Origin: Candidatus Villigracilis proximus
GTDB taxonomy: Bacteria > Chloroflexota > Anaerolineae > Anaerolineales > Villigracilaceae
Length of the DNA: 64,000 nt
Assembly (NCBI GenBank): GCA_016715195.1
Contig: JADKBB010000002.1
Span: 124,001-188,000, forward strand
Reading direction: 5' to 3'
The notes beneath the pieces were generated by a model. The model had not been told where the DNA came from and searched no databases. It saw only the letters and a list, made by a program, of their open reading frames with translations. Numbering within the stretch: position 1 is the first letter of the stretch; each line of letters starts with the position of its first letter. A program made the translations under genes and the position numbers. Positions 1 through 9,029 of the stretch are shown here, piece after piece.

Positions 1-270
1 CCAAGGTTTTGGGCGCCGGATACCGTTTCATCATTTAACTTCCGATTACGAATACCGGCAGACGCTCCTCTGGGCGAATATAAACTTGCACTATGGATGC
101 CTGATGCGTATGTTAGTTTACAAAACAATCCGAAATATTCGGTTCGTTTTGCTAATGATGGAGTTTGGGAACAACAGAACGGCTATAATCTTGTTGGTAA
201 TATTGAGGTGAATTTGCTCGCTTCGGGCAATGTTGATGAAAGTGCAGACCAATTTGTAGTTCTTCCTTAG
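1..270 (+). CDS. C-terminal end of a DUF4832-like secreted protein (partial)
   Basis: Reading frame 1 is open from the window edge to a TAG at 268-270, giving 89 residues of a protein that begins outside the window. The visible part reads like the C-terminal beta-sandwich of DUF4832 proteins: FRLRIPADAPLGEYKLALW, then WMPDAYVSLQNNPKYSVRFAN and GVWEQQNGYN. In that family this segment follows a TIM-barrel glycoside-hydrolase-like domain, and the proteins often sit in exopolysaccharide clusters. The family call is from memory of the motif pattern; the catalytic part is not in view. The next gene, a polysaccharide deacetylase on the same strand, starts 48 bases downstream, so the two may be co-transcribed. 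Confidence 0.6.
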   Translation, partial: PRFWAPDTVSSFNFRLRIPADAPLGEYKLALWMPDAYVSLQNNPKYSVRFANDGVWEQQNGYNLVGNIEVNLLASGNVDESADQFVVLP

Positions 271-318
271 TTTTCATTCGGTATGTTATGTTAAAGTATT
301 TAATTAAAATGAGGTGTC

Positions 319-1305
319 ATGCTTACTAAATCAGGCGCTCTTGTTATTTCCTTGGATTTTGAATTGTCATGGGGAATACGCGACTTTGAGTCGATTGGCA
401 ACAGGAATAAAATTTTACCAACTCGGCAGGTTGTTCCCATGCTGCTGGAGATGTTTAAGAAATATGATATTCATGCCACATGGGCAACTGTTGGTTTTCT
501 TTTTTTTGAATCAAAGGCTGAATTGCTTTCGGCTTTGCCTAAATCCCTGCCTGGATATTCAAATAAAACCCTGTCTCCCTACGATTCTTTGTTGAATGAA
601 ACAGAATTCAATAAAGATGAGGATTTGCTGTGTTATGCCCCTTCTCTGATACATGAAATTCTATCCACCCCCTATCAGGAACTGGCTACCCATACTTTTT
701 CTCATTACTATTGTCTGGAAGATGGTCAGTCGATCTCTGATTTCGAAAGCGACCTTCACGCAGCCATCCGAGCCGCAGAAAAGTATAATCAGAAATTAAA
801 AAGTATTGTATTTCCTAGAAATCAATACGATGATCCATATCTGGAAGTTTGTGCTAAAAACGGGATACTGGCTTTTCGTGGTAATGAATCTGTATGGTTC
901 CGCAGAACATCGAAGAGGGCTGCGCATCGACAATGGCTCCGCCGTATTATGCGTTTGATGGATGCGTATGTCAATATCTCAGGCACGAATGCTTATCCCT
1001 TTCCCGAAGCAGTATCGCTGCCTGTGAATCTTCCTTCGAGTAGATATCTGCGTTCCTATTCGAGGCGGTTTCGCATTCTTGAACCATTACGTTTGAAAAG
1101 AATTTTGACATCCATGACGCAGGCCGCACAGTCGGGTCAAATATTCCACCTTTGGTGGCACCCCGAGGATTTTAGCAGCAATATAACCGACAACTTTTTA
1201 TTTCTAGAGAAAATTTTGGTTAAATTTAAAGAATTACAAAAACGATATGGAATGCAAAGTTTGAATATGAATGAAGTTTCGCATCAAGTTCTTGATTTGA
1301 ATTAG
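319..1305 (+). CDS. Polysaccharide deacetylase family protein (NodB-like)
   Basis: This 328-residue protein is predicted to remove acetyl groups from N-acetylated sugars of a cell-surface polysaccharide. The NodB fold is indicated by the N-terminal strand VISLDFELSWG (candidate catalytic and metal-binding Asp in LDFE), the metal-site motif ATHTFSHYYC near residue 135, and FPRNQYDDPYLEVCAKNGI, which is typical of the following strand. HLWWHPEDF near residue 275 would supply the C-terminal catalytic His. A GAGGT ribosome-binding site lies just before the ATG. No signal peptide is evident, so it probably acts in the cytoplasm or by a non-classical route. The stop overlaps by four bases the end of the convergent acyltransferase gene. 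Confidence 0.85.
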   Translation: MLTKSGALVISLDFELSWGIRDFESIGNRNKILPTRQVVPMLLEMFKKYDIHATWATVGFLFFESKAELLSALPKSLPGYSNKTLSPYDSLLNETEFNKDEDLLCYAPSLIHEILSTPYQELATHTFSHYYCLEDGQSISDFESDLHAAIRAAEKYNQKLKSIVFPRNQYDDPYLEVCAKNGILAFRGNESVWFRRTSKRAAHRQWLRRIMRLMDAYVNISGTNAYPFPEAVSLPVNLPSSRYLRSYSRRFRILEPLRLKRILTSMTQAAQSGQIFHLWWHPEDFSSNITDNFLFLEKILVKFKELQKRYGMQSLNMNEVSHQVLDLN

Positions 1306-2444
1306 GGGTTTGCGTTATTTTCATCCCTGATTTCATCTTTTTTTTCATTAATATTTAGCCTGCCCTTTTTTAAAGCGGGCTTGATTTTTTGAAGCCACCA
1401 ATAAGCAAAGACGGCAAATATTCGTCCATTGTTAAATAGGCGGATATTGCTAAAACTTCTTTCTGAGGGCATCCACTCCTGTTTGTATGATTCGTCGCCT
1501 CGTAGAAAGTCGATTTCGTTGTAATTCTCTTGAATGCATTTTTGAACAACTTGCATGGCAAGCACTTTACCGATTGAAACATTGGTCGGGAATCTTGTGT
1601 CAAACCCTGACCTCCAATCTTCAAACCGTTTCTCGTATACAAAACCGTATTCATAGGCGACAGGTTTATTGTTGACGGAAAGAATATAGATATCGAGCCA
1701 GCTTTGACCTGATGTCGTTTGTTCGATTAATTCCTTGATCAGCATCTGTTCTGATGGGGAGTTGTATAAGCGCGGATAGTTTGCATGACGGTTAATCTCA
1801 ATAACAGTCTGGAAAGCCTCCCAGGTTGCGGTATTTCCAGAAAAGTGCTCGATTTCAACTTTTCCAATTTCTTCAGCCAGTCTTAATGCGCGCCGTAGAT
1901 TATATCGAAATTTTCTCGCAAGTCGCTCACTAAATTTTTCCCAGTTATTTTCAAGGGTAATAAAGTAGTGCGAGTTTTTTTCTTCACGCCATAAGAGGCG
2001 GTTATTTAGAGACAGATTTTCTAATAGATTATGCTCAGGTCCATTCGATGCGAATTCGTTCAACTCAACGATATCCCATTTATCTTTATTTTGATCCAAA
2101 TAGTTAAAGAGGGAATGCGGTACATCAACATCTTTCGGGTTAAATAAAAACCCCCCCACGTCATTTTGAGGTGTTCCCAGGTTGACGATGGCGTGTAGTG
2201 ACAACCCGAATTTTTTTCTGGTTTCCCGCATCAAAGGTGCAATACCAACGATTTCATCGCCGCGCCAGGCGGTTATGAGCCACAGTTCTTTATTGTTGCC
2301 GTTTACTTTCCACCAACTGTATAACCACTCCCATGTTAGAAATACACTTTTAGTGGGGCTATCAGCAAGAAGTTGGTCCCAGTTTTTTTGAATGCTCTTA
2401 AATGTTTCAGCGTCTTGTATGTTTTTGATGATAAGTTTGCTCAT
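1302..2444 (-). CDS. GNAT/FemAB-like acyltransferase (CelD/BioF2-like), copy 1
   Basis: A 380-residue protein of the Acetyltransf_6 (CelD/BioF2-like) group of GNAT enzymes, which usually transfer acyl groups onto sugars or peptides during surface-polymer synthesis. Support comes from the N-terminal FLTWEWLYSWWKV and GIAPLM segments, a central basic stretch RKFRYNLRRALRLAE (about 174-190) and the C-terminal NEIDFLRGDESYKQEW, all characteristic of the family. It is clearly a paralogue of the gene just upstream on the same strand, separated by 10 bases, so the two are probably one operon. Substrate is unknown; a decoration step on the polysaccharide made by the neighbouring cluster is likely. 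No signal peptide is seen. Confidence 0.8.
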   Translation of the reverse strand: MSKLIIKNIQDAETFKSIQKNWDQLLADSPTKSVFLTWEWLYSWWKVNGNNKELWLITAWRGDEIVGIAPLMRETRKKFGLSLHAIVNLGTPQNDVGGFLFNPKDVDVPHSLFNYLDQNKDKWDIVELNEFASNGPEHNLLENLSLNNRLLWREEKNSHYFITLENNWEKFSERLARKFRYNLRRALRLAEEIGKVEIEHFSGNTATWEAFQTVIEINRHANYPRLYNSPSEQMLIKELIEQTTSGQSWLDIYILSVNNKPVAYEYGFVYEKRFEDWRSGFDTRFPTNVSIGKVLAMQVVQKCIQENYNEIDFLRGDESYKQEWMPSERSFSNIRLFNNGRIFAVFAYWWLQKIKPALKKGRLNINEKKDEIRDENNANP

Positions 2445-2454
2445 TGTTATAACG

Positions 2455-3558
2455 TTAGCTGCCTTGTTTGTGTTGGATGTGTTTTTTTACCCAATGCCAT
2501 ATTTTGGGAAGTATTATTAATGCAATGCGCGCCTGAAGGTGGTTTGGACGCACTGCAACAATGTTGAGAAATTTGCGGCTTGAGGGCCTCCAGCGGTCCT
2601 TGTGTTCGTACTCACCACGGAGAAAGTCAAAATCATTGTAGCCGTTTTCAAATAGATCTCTCATTAATAGAATAAGCAGAAGTTTGCCGACAGCCTGGTC
2701 TGAATAATTTGTATCGTACCCAGTTCTCCAGTCCTCGAATCGTCCATTGAGATTGAATCCGTATTCATAGGCAACGGGGACATCATCGAAATAAAGCAGT
2801 ACAACCTCGATCCAGTTTTTTGTATGCATTATCTCAAATAATTCGCGGTGGAAGGCGCGTTCGGTTTCTGATTTATATTTTTCCGGGAAATGTCCATTTT
2901 TGTTGATCTCAAAAAATGTTTCAAAATGCTCCCATTTAACATTGGGGCCGCGAAAACACTTTAAGTTGACCGACTGTTTTTCTTTTGTGTGCCGTATGCA
3001 TTTTTCCATGTCGCGCCGCATGTTTTTTGACAGGGATTTTAAGTAGGCTTCCCAGGATTCTGTAATCGCTACATGATGGTGAAGGTTTGTGTTGATTTTT
3101 GTGATTAGTTTGTGATTTACCAGTGCGTTGGTAATAATATGGGTGGTTGCATCCTCATCTTTATGCTCATTCAGCTCAATTGCATCCCATGCGTTTTTTT
3201 GAGTAAGAATATAATTACAAAACTGCATGACAATTTCAGGGTCATTATTTAGCGCAATAAAATCACTCTGATCTGTATTGGGTGTTCCCAGTGTTTGCAG
3301 CAGGCGGAAAGACATCCCGTGTTTTTTTTGGGATGAGAGCATTAATGGAGCTATTCCGACCAGATTATTATCCTGCCGGGCGGTTAGCAGCCATAACCTT
3401 TTACCTTCTTGATTATGTTTCCACCAGGCGTACAGCCATTCCCAGGTAAGGAATATAGTTTCATTTTTATACTGGTCAAGTAGATGCTCCCAGTCTTGTT
3501 TCAACCCCTCGAATTCTTTTAAGCTTTGAATATGTTGAATTGATGTTTTTTTTACCAT
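2455..3558 (-). CDS. GNAT/FemAB-like acyltransferase (CelD/BioF2-like), copy 2
   Basis: A 367-residue Acetyltransf_6-type enzyme and tandem paralogue of the downstream gene. It shares FLTWEWLYAWWK, GIAPLM, a central basic segment (SKNMRRDMEKCIRHTKE), PVAYEYGF, FEDWRTGYD and FDFLRGEYEHKDRW at matching positions. The two copies differ along most of their length, so the duplication is old and they may act on different sugars. An AGGTG ribosome-binding site lies upstream of the ATG. It is transcribed divergently from the beta-helix-like gene at 3895 across a 336-base intergenic region. Predicted cytoplasmic; substrate not predictable from sequence. Confidence 0.8.
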   Translation of the reverse strand: MVKKTSIQHIQSLKEFEGLKQDWEHLLDQYKNETIFLTWEWLYAWWKHNQEGKRLWLLTARQDNNLVGIAPLMLSSQKKHGMSFRLLQTLGTPNTDQSDFIALNNDPEIVMQFCNYILTQKNAWDAIELNEHKDEDATTHIITNALVNHKLITKINTNLHHHVAITESWEAYLKSLSKNMRRDMEKCIRHTKEKQSVNLKCFRGPNVKWEHFETFFEINKNGHFPEKYKSETERAFHRELFEIMHTKNWIEVVLLYFDDVPVAYEYGFNLNGRFEDWRTGYDTNYSDQAVGKLLLILLMRDLFENGYNDFDFLRGEYEHKDRWRPSSRKFLNIVAVRPNHLQARIALIILPKIWHWVKKHIQHKQGS

Positions 3559-3894
3559 CGTATAAATAGCACCTGTAAGTAGAGTTGAAACTTATTAAGT
3601 ATCAAGAGTATTAAAATCCTGATGTTTTTGGGCGTGGCTTATATTTAGCAGTGGGAATGCTTGCGTATATTAAAAGGTTATTCGATTCTTGTTATTACGT
3701 CAAGACTGTTGCGTGGTTCGGCAGTACCATTATAGAATTATTCCTTTGAAAAGGAACAAGGATTGTAGTTTAACCTTAAATCTGGCTAGTATTCAATTTC
3801 ACAAAGATTGCGGATTTTACCCCCGAATAGTTGATTGTCAATTTTCAAATTCAGTATTATATTGTATTCTTGTTATATTTTTAATGGAGAGTTT
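3559..3894. other. Divergent intergenic region
   Basis: This 336-base AT-rich stretch separates the minus-strand acyltransferase pair from the plus-strand repeat protein. It holds the plus-strand promoter listed separately at 3835-3863 and the GGAGAG ribosome-binding site at 3886-3891. No convincing gene, RNA motif or mobile-element end is seen in the remainder. Confidence 0.5.
3835..3863 (+). promoter_or_regulatory. Sigma-70-type promoter for the beta-helix-like surface protein
   Basis: TTGTCA (3835-3840), a 17-base spacer and TATATT (3858-3863) give a good -35/-10 pair. Transcription would start near 3870, followed by GGAGAG and the ATG at 3895. This also argues against the in-frame upstream start at 3835, which overlaps the -35 box. 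Confidence 0.55.
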
Positions 3895-6800
3895 ATGAAA
3901 AGTCACAAATTTTTTAATCTATTGTTTATGGCAACAACCATTTCATTGATATTATCTTTATTTTTTACTGCAACAGCAATTGCAGATGATTCTACGCCGC
4001 CAACGGCAACTGAAGAGCCTGTTATACCTCCCACGGTGGAGCCGGTTGCAACTTTGGATCCAATTGTGCAAGAAATCCCGACGACATTGCCTGAGGTATT
4101 GGACCAACTTCCGGCAGACATCACCGTGATTATTATGGTGGATGATCAGATTGAGCCTATGGCTACTTTGGAGGCAGCAAATACTTTTGTTGTTGGTGAT
4201 CCGATATGGTGTCCAGACGGTGATCCGCCTATTCCTGGTGTAGGAAATTGCACAACCACATACTTGGATTTATTTTCATTAATTGACGATATAGATAACG
4301 GCGTAATTCCCCAGCCTGCTGAAGATGGCACAATTTGGATAATGGGTGGCAACGATGCTTCATCATCGGATATTTCAATTGATGGTACAAGCCTGAATTT
4401 TTCAACATGGAGTAATTATTCATTAACTTTACAGGGCGGTTGGGATGGCACCTCTACGATTGGAAGTAATATCTCTGGCTCCTCTGTTTTTTCTGTTCCC
4501 GTTTCCATTGTTAATTGGGGCGGGCCAGTCACGATTAATCAAATTGTAATTGACGGGACCAATTCAACTGGTTTGGAAATTGAAACCTCTGGTGATATTG
4601 CTCTGGATGAGGTGTCTTCCATTAATAATTCCGGCAATGGTGCAGAACTGACTTCATTAGGGAGCGTAACCCTTACTGGTGTAAATATTTTTGATGATAA
4701 TGACGATACTGGTTTATATATAAGCGCAACTGATGATATCGATGTAGAAAATTTAAGCGCTGATGGCAATGGGGCAGGCGGCATTGCTGGCAATGGGGCA
4801 GAGTTGTATTCAATGTCTGGTAGTGTCACCTTGTCTGGGGTAAATACTTTTGAAGATAATTTTGATGCAGGGCTTTATGTGGAGGCCACAGGTGATGTTG
4901 ATGTGGAGAATGTGACCGCCAGTGGTAATGGCGGTAGTGGCGCCGAATTAGCTTCATCAGCCGGGGGCGTTAATTTAATAGGCACATTGGTCTTTGAAGA
5001 TAATACTCTGACTGGTTTGTTTGTTGATGCTTTTGCAGATATTGATGCTGAAAACATAACCGCAAGCGATAATGGCGCCGGCGGAGCAGATTTGAATTCA
5101 TCTGGTGGTAGTGTTTTTCTGTCAGGCAGCAATATATTTGTGGATAATGATGTAACGGGATTGGTTGTGGATGCACTTGGCGATATTGACATTATTAGCG
5201 TAACCGCAAGCGGCAATGGATCTGGGGGCGTTTCTGGCGGAGGGGCAGATTTGAATTCTTCAACGGGGAATGTTTCTGTGACCGGGATAAATTTTTTTGA
5301 CGATAATTTTGAAAGCGGATTGTTTGTGGATGTCGTTGGAGATATTGATGCTGAAAACATAACCGCAAGTAATAATGGTTCCAATGGCGCAGACTTGAGT
5401 TCTTCAGCCGGTGCTGTGTTTTTGTCTGGGACCAATGTGTTCAATGATAATAATACATCAGGGCTGGTTGTGGATTCATTTGGTGATATTGATGTCTCAA
5501 ATGTAACCGCAAGCGGTAACGGCGCGGGCAGTGGTGCCGAACTGGATTCTTCAACAGGTAATGTTTCTCTGACCGGAACAAATGTCTTTGAAGATAATAA
5601 TGATAACGGGCTGTCTGTTGATGCGGGCGGTGATATTGACGCTGAAAACATAACGGCTGGCGGTAATGGCGCTATCTTTGGGACTGGAGCGGAGTTCAAT
5701 TCGTCAGGCAGTGTTTCTTTGACAGGCGTGAATACATTTACCGGGAACAAGGATGCAGGATTATTTATTGATGCGGTTGGTGATGTTGACGTTGAAAATG
5801 TGACAGCTGTTGATAATTCCATTGGTGCAGAATTGAATTTGTCAGGCGCTCTTTCCATTGTTGGGGACAACGTTTTTAATAATAACGATGGTGTTGGGCT
5901 TTATGTTGATGCTGTTGGTGATATCAATGCTGAGAATTTGACCGTCAACGATAATGGTGTTGATAATGCATTGGGAAACGGCGCTGAGTTATATACACTG
6001 GGAAGTTTTTCTTTAGTTGGCACGAATGTATTTAATGGGAATAACAATACTGGGTTATATGTGGACGCTTTTGGCGGAATTGATGTTGAGAATGTTACAG
6101 CGAACAACAATGGTGTTGGCGGCGTTTTTGGGAATGGCGCAGAGTTTTATTCGTTGAGCAGCTTCACATTGTCTGGAGTAAATACATTTAATGATAATTA
6201 TTCAGATGGCCTTTTTGTGCATGCCGTACTTGACGTTGCCATTGATGAGACGTACGCCGGTTTTAACGGCGGGAATGGACTTTACATTGAAACTGATGGA
6301 TCTGCGTCGGTAACTTGTGGCGTTTTGAATGACAATATTGGATATGAAATTGAAGCTGATCTTCTGGGTTTGCTTACCTTGAATGGCGTTGATTTTGGCG
6401 GAAGTATTGATAGTAACCTTGGCGTTGATGAAGACCAATTGCTTCTTGTTTCAAACGGGTGTTTTACTTATCCTCCCGTAGATAATGGAGAAGATGATGA
6501 TAATGATGATGATAGCGGAAGTGATGGCGGGAATGTTGGAGATGATTTTGATGCTCTGTCTTTACCGGTTTTGCCGGTCAATAATTTAATTGGCAAGGAT
6601 GGTCAGACGGTCGCTCTTGACTGCACTAAATTTCAAGGCACATTGGTGACTCTTGTAAATGGTGATGGCGCTTATATCCCCTGTTTTATCGTGGATTCTG
6701 CCCGATTGGTGAAGTTGCCGGTGGATGCTTTGCCTGGAGATTTACCTCCTGGGAACACCATGGTTTCCAGTTTTAACCTATCCATCACAAAGGATGGGCA

Positions 6801-7131
6801 GGTTGTGCAGCCTATTGATATGCCGGGTTCGATCTGGTATGCAAATACGCAAGATCCTGCCGCACAGATCGTGTATTGGGACGGATCTGACTGGGTGGAC
6901 GCAGAAGATAGAATTTATCCTTTCATGCGAGTCTTTTTTGCCATTCCAGATGCTTTGAAAAATCTGGATCTGGCGATTTTATATTGGGATGGCGTGAAGT
7001 GGGTGGAATTATTGGACAATCAGAATATTGGAGATGGACGCATCATTCAAAAAGGCGGCCATGTTAGTGCGGAAGGTTTCTTTGAAGGTTCGGTTAATTT
7101 TATAGGGACATTTGTGCTGGTGCAAAAATAG
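3895..7131 (+). CDS. Secreted 12-repeat beta-helix-like surface protein
   Basis: A 1,078-residue secreted protein starting at MKSHKFFN with a typical signal peptide (hydrophobic LFMATTISLILSLFFTATAIA, cleavage likely after IADA/IA). Residues of about 222-800 hold 12 imperfect repeats of 46-53 residues, each with the core GL-x-V-D-A-x-G-DIDAENITASGNG followed by GAELNSSGSVSLTG and NVFNDNN. This spacing suggests stacked parallel beta-helix coils. An acidic DNDDDSGSDGG linker near residue 870 precedes a C-terminal globular domain containing YWDGSDW and YWDGVKW. No catalytic motif, SLH domain or sortase signal is visible, so attachment is unknown. Start chosen for its GGAGAG site and promoter spacing. 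A structural or adhesive role is inferred. Confidence 0.8.
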   Translation: MKSHKFFNLLFMATTISLILSLFFTATAIADDSTPPTATEEPVIPPTVEPVATLDPIVQEIPTTLPEVLDQLPADITVIIMVDDQIEPMATLEAANTFVVGDPIWCPDGDPPIPGVGNCTTTYLDLFSLIDDIDNGVIPQPAEDGTIWIMGGNDASSSDISIDGTSLNFSTWSNYSLTLQGGWDGTSTIGSNISGSSVFSVPVSIVNWGGPVTINQIVIDGTNSTGLEIETSGDIALDEVSSINNSGNGAELTSLGSVTLTGVNIFDDNDDTGLYISATDDIDVENLSADGNGAGGIAGNGAELYSMSGSVTLSGVNTFEDNFDAGLYVEATGDVDVENVTASGNGGSGAELASSAGGVNLIGTLVFEDNTLTGLFVDAFADIDAENITASDNGAGGADLNSSGGSVFLSGSNIFVDNDVTGLVVDALGDIDIISVTASGNGSGGVSGGGADLNSSTGNVSVTGINFFDDNFESGLFVDVVGDIDAENITASNNGSNGADLSSSAGAVFLSGTNVFNDNNTSGLVVDSFGDIDVSNVTASGNGAGSGAELDSSTGNVSLTGTNVFEDNNDNGLSVDAGGDIDAENITAGGNGAIFGTGAEFNSSGSVSLTGVNTFTGNKDAGLFIDAVGDVDVENVTAVDNSIGAELNLSGALSIVGDNVFNNNDGVGLYVDAVGDINAENLTVNDNGVDNALGNGAELYTLGSFSLVGTNVFNGNNNTGLYVDAFGGIDVENVTANNNGVGGVFGNGAEFYSLSSFTLSGVNTFNDNYSDGLFVHAVLDVAIDETYAGFNGGNGLYIETDGSASVTCGVLNDNIGYEIEADLLGLLTLNGVDFGGSIDSNLGVDEDQLLLVSNGCFTYPPVDNGEDDDNDDDSGSDGGNVGDDFDALSLPVLPVNNLIGKDGQTVALDCTKFQGTLVTLVNGDGAYIPCFIVDSARLVKLPVDALPGDLPPGNTMVSSFNLSITKDGQVVQPIDMPGSIWYANTQDPAAQIVYWDGSDWVDAEDRIYPFMRVFFAIPDALKNLDLAILYWDGVKWVELLDNQNIGDGRIIQKGGHVSAEGFFEGSVNFIGTFVLVQK

Positions 7132-7156
7132 TTCTTTTTGTTTGTGTAGCTAAAGA

Positions 7157-7198
7157 TGAAACAAGAAGCTCCGTGAATTCACGGAGCTTCTTGTTTCA
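7157..7198. terminator. Perfect 21-bp palindrome, bidirectional terminator
   Basis: A perfect 42-base palindrome (arms 7157-7177 and 7178-7198, centre GAATTC) lies between two convergent genes, 25 bases after one stop codon and 37 bases from the other. In RNA it would form a long stable hairpin in either direction. T-rich sequence follows it on the plus strand. A shared terminator is the simplest reading. Confidence 0.65.
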
Positions 7199-7234
7199 CT
7201 GATTTTACTTAAGATTTACCTGTGAAGATGATTG

Positions 7235-8131
7235 TCAAAACCTGCGTCTCAGTTGAATTGCATCAATGGCGGTTAGTCTCCCAATGGAGTTGTAGGTGTG
7301 GGTGGCGATGGTTTTGCTTTTGCTTGGCGGCTTGAATACGCTCTCGCGAATCTCGGAGTATTCGGTTTCACTAAGCGTTATGATGCGATTAAAATTAATT
7401 GCATACCCATAAAGCGCCGAGCAGTCTTGTGAAGGTCGAATTATGTGTTCTCCATCTAAAAAGATACGTCCGGCAGGGCGTGCGGAGTAAATGTCCTTTA
7501 CGATCGGGTTAAGCGGATGGGGTGTCCAGTGGTCTGAGAGTGGGTCGTCTGAATAATATAGGTGCAATGTGTCCCAGCTTGAGCCGCCTTCCTCCTGGAT
7601 ATTTGCAAACAACCACCATTTGCCGTCTTTTTTCAGCAATGTCGTGTCGAGCGCTCGAATATTAGGGATAAGCGTTTTCTCATACTCCCATTGATCTGGG
7701 AAGTGAACGCATCGATAAAGTTCGATCCTGTTATTTTGTTTTGTTTCCGGAATCATGTAAAGCTGTTCTTCGTGTTCAAAAAGAAAGGGATATGAAAGAT
7801 GGTATGGCTTTTCCAGCACTACTTGATTGGAGATGATATTCATCTCTTTATCCAGAGTTATGCAGATAATAATTCCCCGGTTGGTTGAGTACGGTAATTC
7901 TTCAATGAACACATAATATTTATCTTCACGCTCCCAAATAAAAGGATCTGCCCAGAAGCGATCCAGCGGGGGAGTGAGGGGCTTGAAATCTTCCCACGTG
8001 AGGGATTTGTACCCGGTATTGGCGGCAACAAGAACGATCCATTGATCCAGATAAAAGAGGGAATGGATTTTATTCCAAATGCGACTTAAGAGCCGCGGTT
8101 TCATGATGCGGGTTATAAGGTTTTTTTTCAT
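7235..8131 (-). CDS. GINT1-like glycan enzyme, stand-alone (five-bladed propeller type)
   Basis: A 298-residue protein matching the second half of the protein encoded at 11001-12641. Shared motifs include FWADPFIWEREDKYYVFIEE, KPYHLSYPFLF, MIPETKQNNRIELYRC, DTTLLKKDGKWWLF, HPLNPIVKDIYSARPAGRIF and RPSQDCSALYGY. The pattern resembles the N-terminal domain of plant glucosamine inositolphosphorylceramide transferase 1 (GINT1) and the GH43-like five-bladed beta-propeller fold. A role in transferring or processing a sugar of the surface glycan is inferred; the reaction is unknown. Here the domain lacks the formyltransferase-like partner. It is convergent with the repeat protein and separated by the palindrome at 7157. 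The upstream 200 bases lead into a suspicious poly-G block, so its native promoter may be missing. Confidence 0.65.
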   Translation of the reverse strand: MKKNLITRIMKPRLLSRIWNKIHSLFYLDQWIVLVAANTGYKSLTWEDFKPLTPPLDRFWADPFIWEREDKYYVFIEELPYSTNRGIIICITLDKEMNIISNQVVLEKPYHLSYPFLFEHEEQLYMIPETKQNNRIELYRCVHFPDQWEYEKTLIPNIRALDTTLLKKDGKWWLFANIQEEGGSSWDTLHLYYSDDPLSDHWTPHPLNPIVKDIYSARPAGRIFLDGEHIIRPSQDCSALYGYAINFNRIITLSETEYSEIRESVFKPPSKSKTIATHTYNSIGRLTAIDAIQLRRRF

Positions 8132-9029
8132 ATGAGGTAATTACCGATTTAAGGGAAAAAGGGATGGAAAATGTCTCAGTCACGATATTCATGGTGAAAA
8201 AAAAAATTTTTGTGCAATGAATTGGCTATTTGTTTGCAGATTCTATCATATTGATTACTATTTGTTTTGGCGATTCTTGGTTTCGTCCATGGCTGTAGCA
8301 AAGTCGAAAAAACCCAACCGGGGGGGGGGGGGGGGGGCGGGGAGGGGCGCGCGCCGCCCCCGCGGGGGGGGGGGGGGAGGCCCCCGGAAAAAAGAGTTTG
8401 CAACGCTTTGCAAGCATATGGCTTCGTCTGCTGAGACTTGGAGGTATTTCTTTCCAGTTACTGAATCGCGCTTTTTCATCTATACGGTATACCACTACCG
8501 ATTATTTTTAAAACCAGCTCACAGTTACGGCTGAAGCGAGAAATCAGGGTACGATCCAACAGGCGTTGCAGATCCAAATCCAGTCTACGAAACGGGCTTG
8601 GAACACCACCGTCGCCAAAAGTAATATTCGGATGGAATTTATGGCTGTTTTCCTGCTTTTCGTCGTTCACTGGGGAATCTGTACAGTTATAGCGAGAGAC
8701 CTTCCTGATAAAAAATATCACGTTCCTGAAGTCGAAGCAGGCAATGACTTGAACGCCAAAGGCGCGTACTCCTACCAGCGGATAGCGTCGGCAGACATGT
8801 TTCGCACACGGGCGGTCAACCGAAGGGCTCTGGCTGGCAGGTCTATGAACGCACCATGCTGAGGGATTATAAGTAGATTAAAACTTGAAATTTGAAATCT
8901 ATTATGATATAGTAATTGTGAAATAATTCATAACTAATTTAATGGTAGAAATGTTAATCTTATTGGTGGAAGGGTGAATTTTAAGCTGCGAAAAACAATC
9001 AATTTACATTGCAAGGGTGAGGTAGCCAA
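8132..9029. other. Gene-free region with a G/C homopolymer block
   Basis: No convincing gene is seen in these 898 bases. 8319-8388 is almost pure G/C (18 G at 8320-8337, 14 G at 8364-8377). The stretch 8390-8870 has short open frames on both strands, but none resembles a known protein or keeps one frame, so it may be a decayed gene or element. A plausible promoter for the response regulator lies at 8885-8913. Confidence 0.5.
8885..8913 (+). promoter_or_regulatory. Candidate promoter for the response regulator
   Basis: TTGAAA (8885-8890), a 17-base spacer and TATAGT (8908-8913) form a near-consensus sigma-70 pair. It would leave a leader of about 110 bases before the TTG start at 9030. Position and spacing are the only evidence. 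Confidence 0.35.

Noticed and set aside
4875..5870. 331-residue minus-strand open frame
   Set aside because: It is the antisense of the repeat protein at 3895-7131; its repeating Pro/Ser/Thr sequence follows from the plus-strand repeats, and no ribosome-binding site was seen.
8176..8534. Pro-, Gly- or Arg-rich frames across 8319-8388
   Set aside because: They arise from the G/C homopolymer block and have no coding support.
8566..8862. 98-residue plus-strand frame
   Set aside because: Composition and lack of ribosome-binding site or recognised motif do not support a gene.
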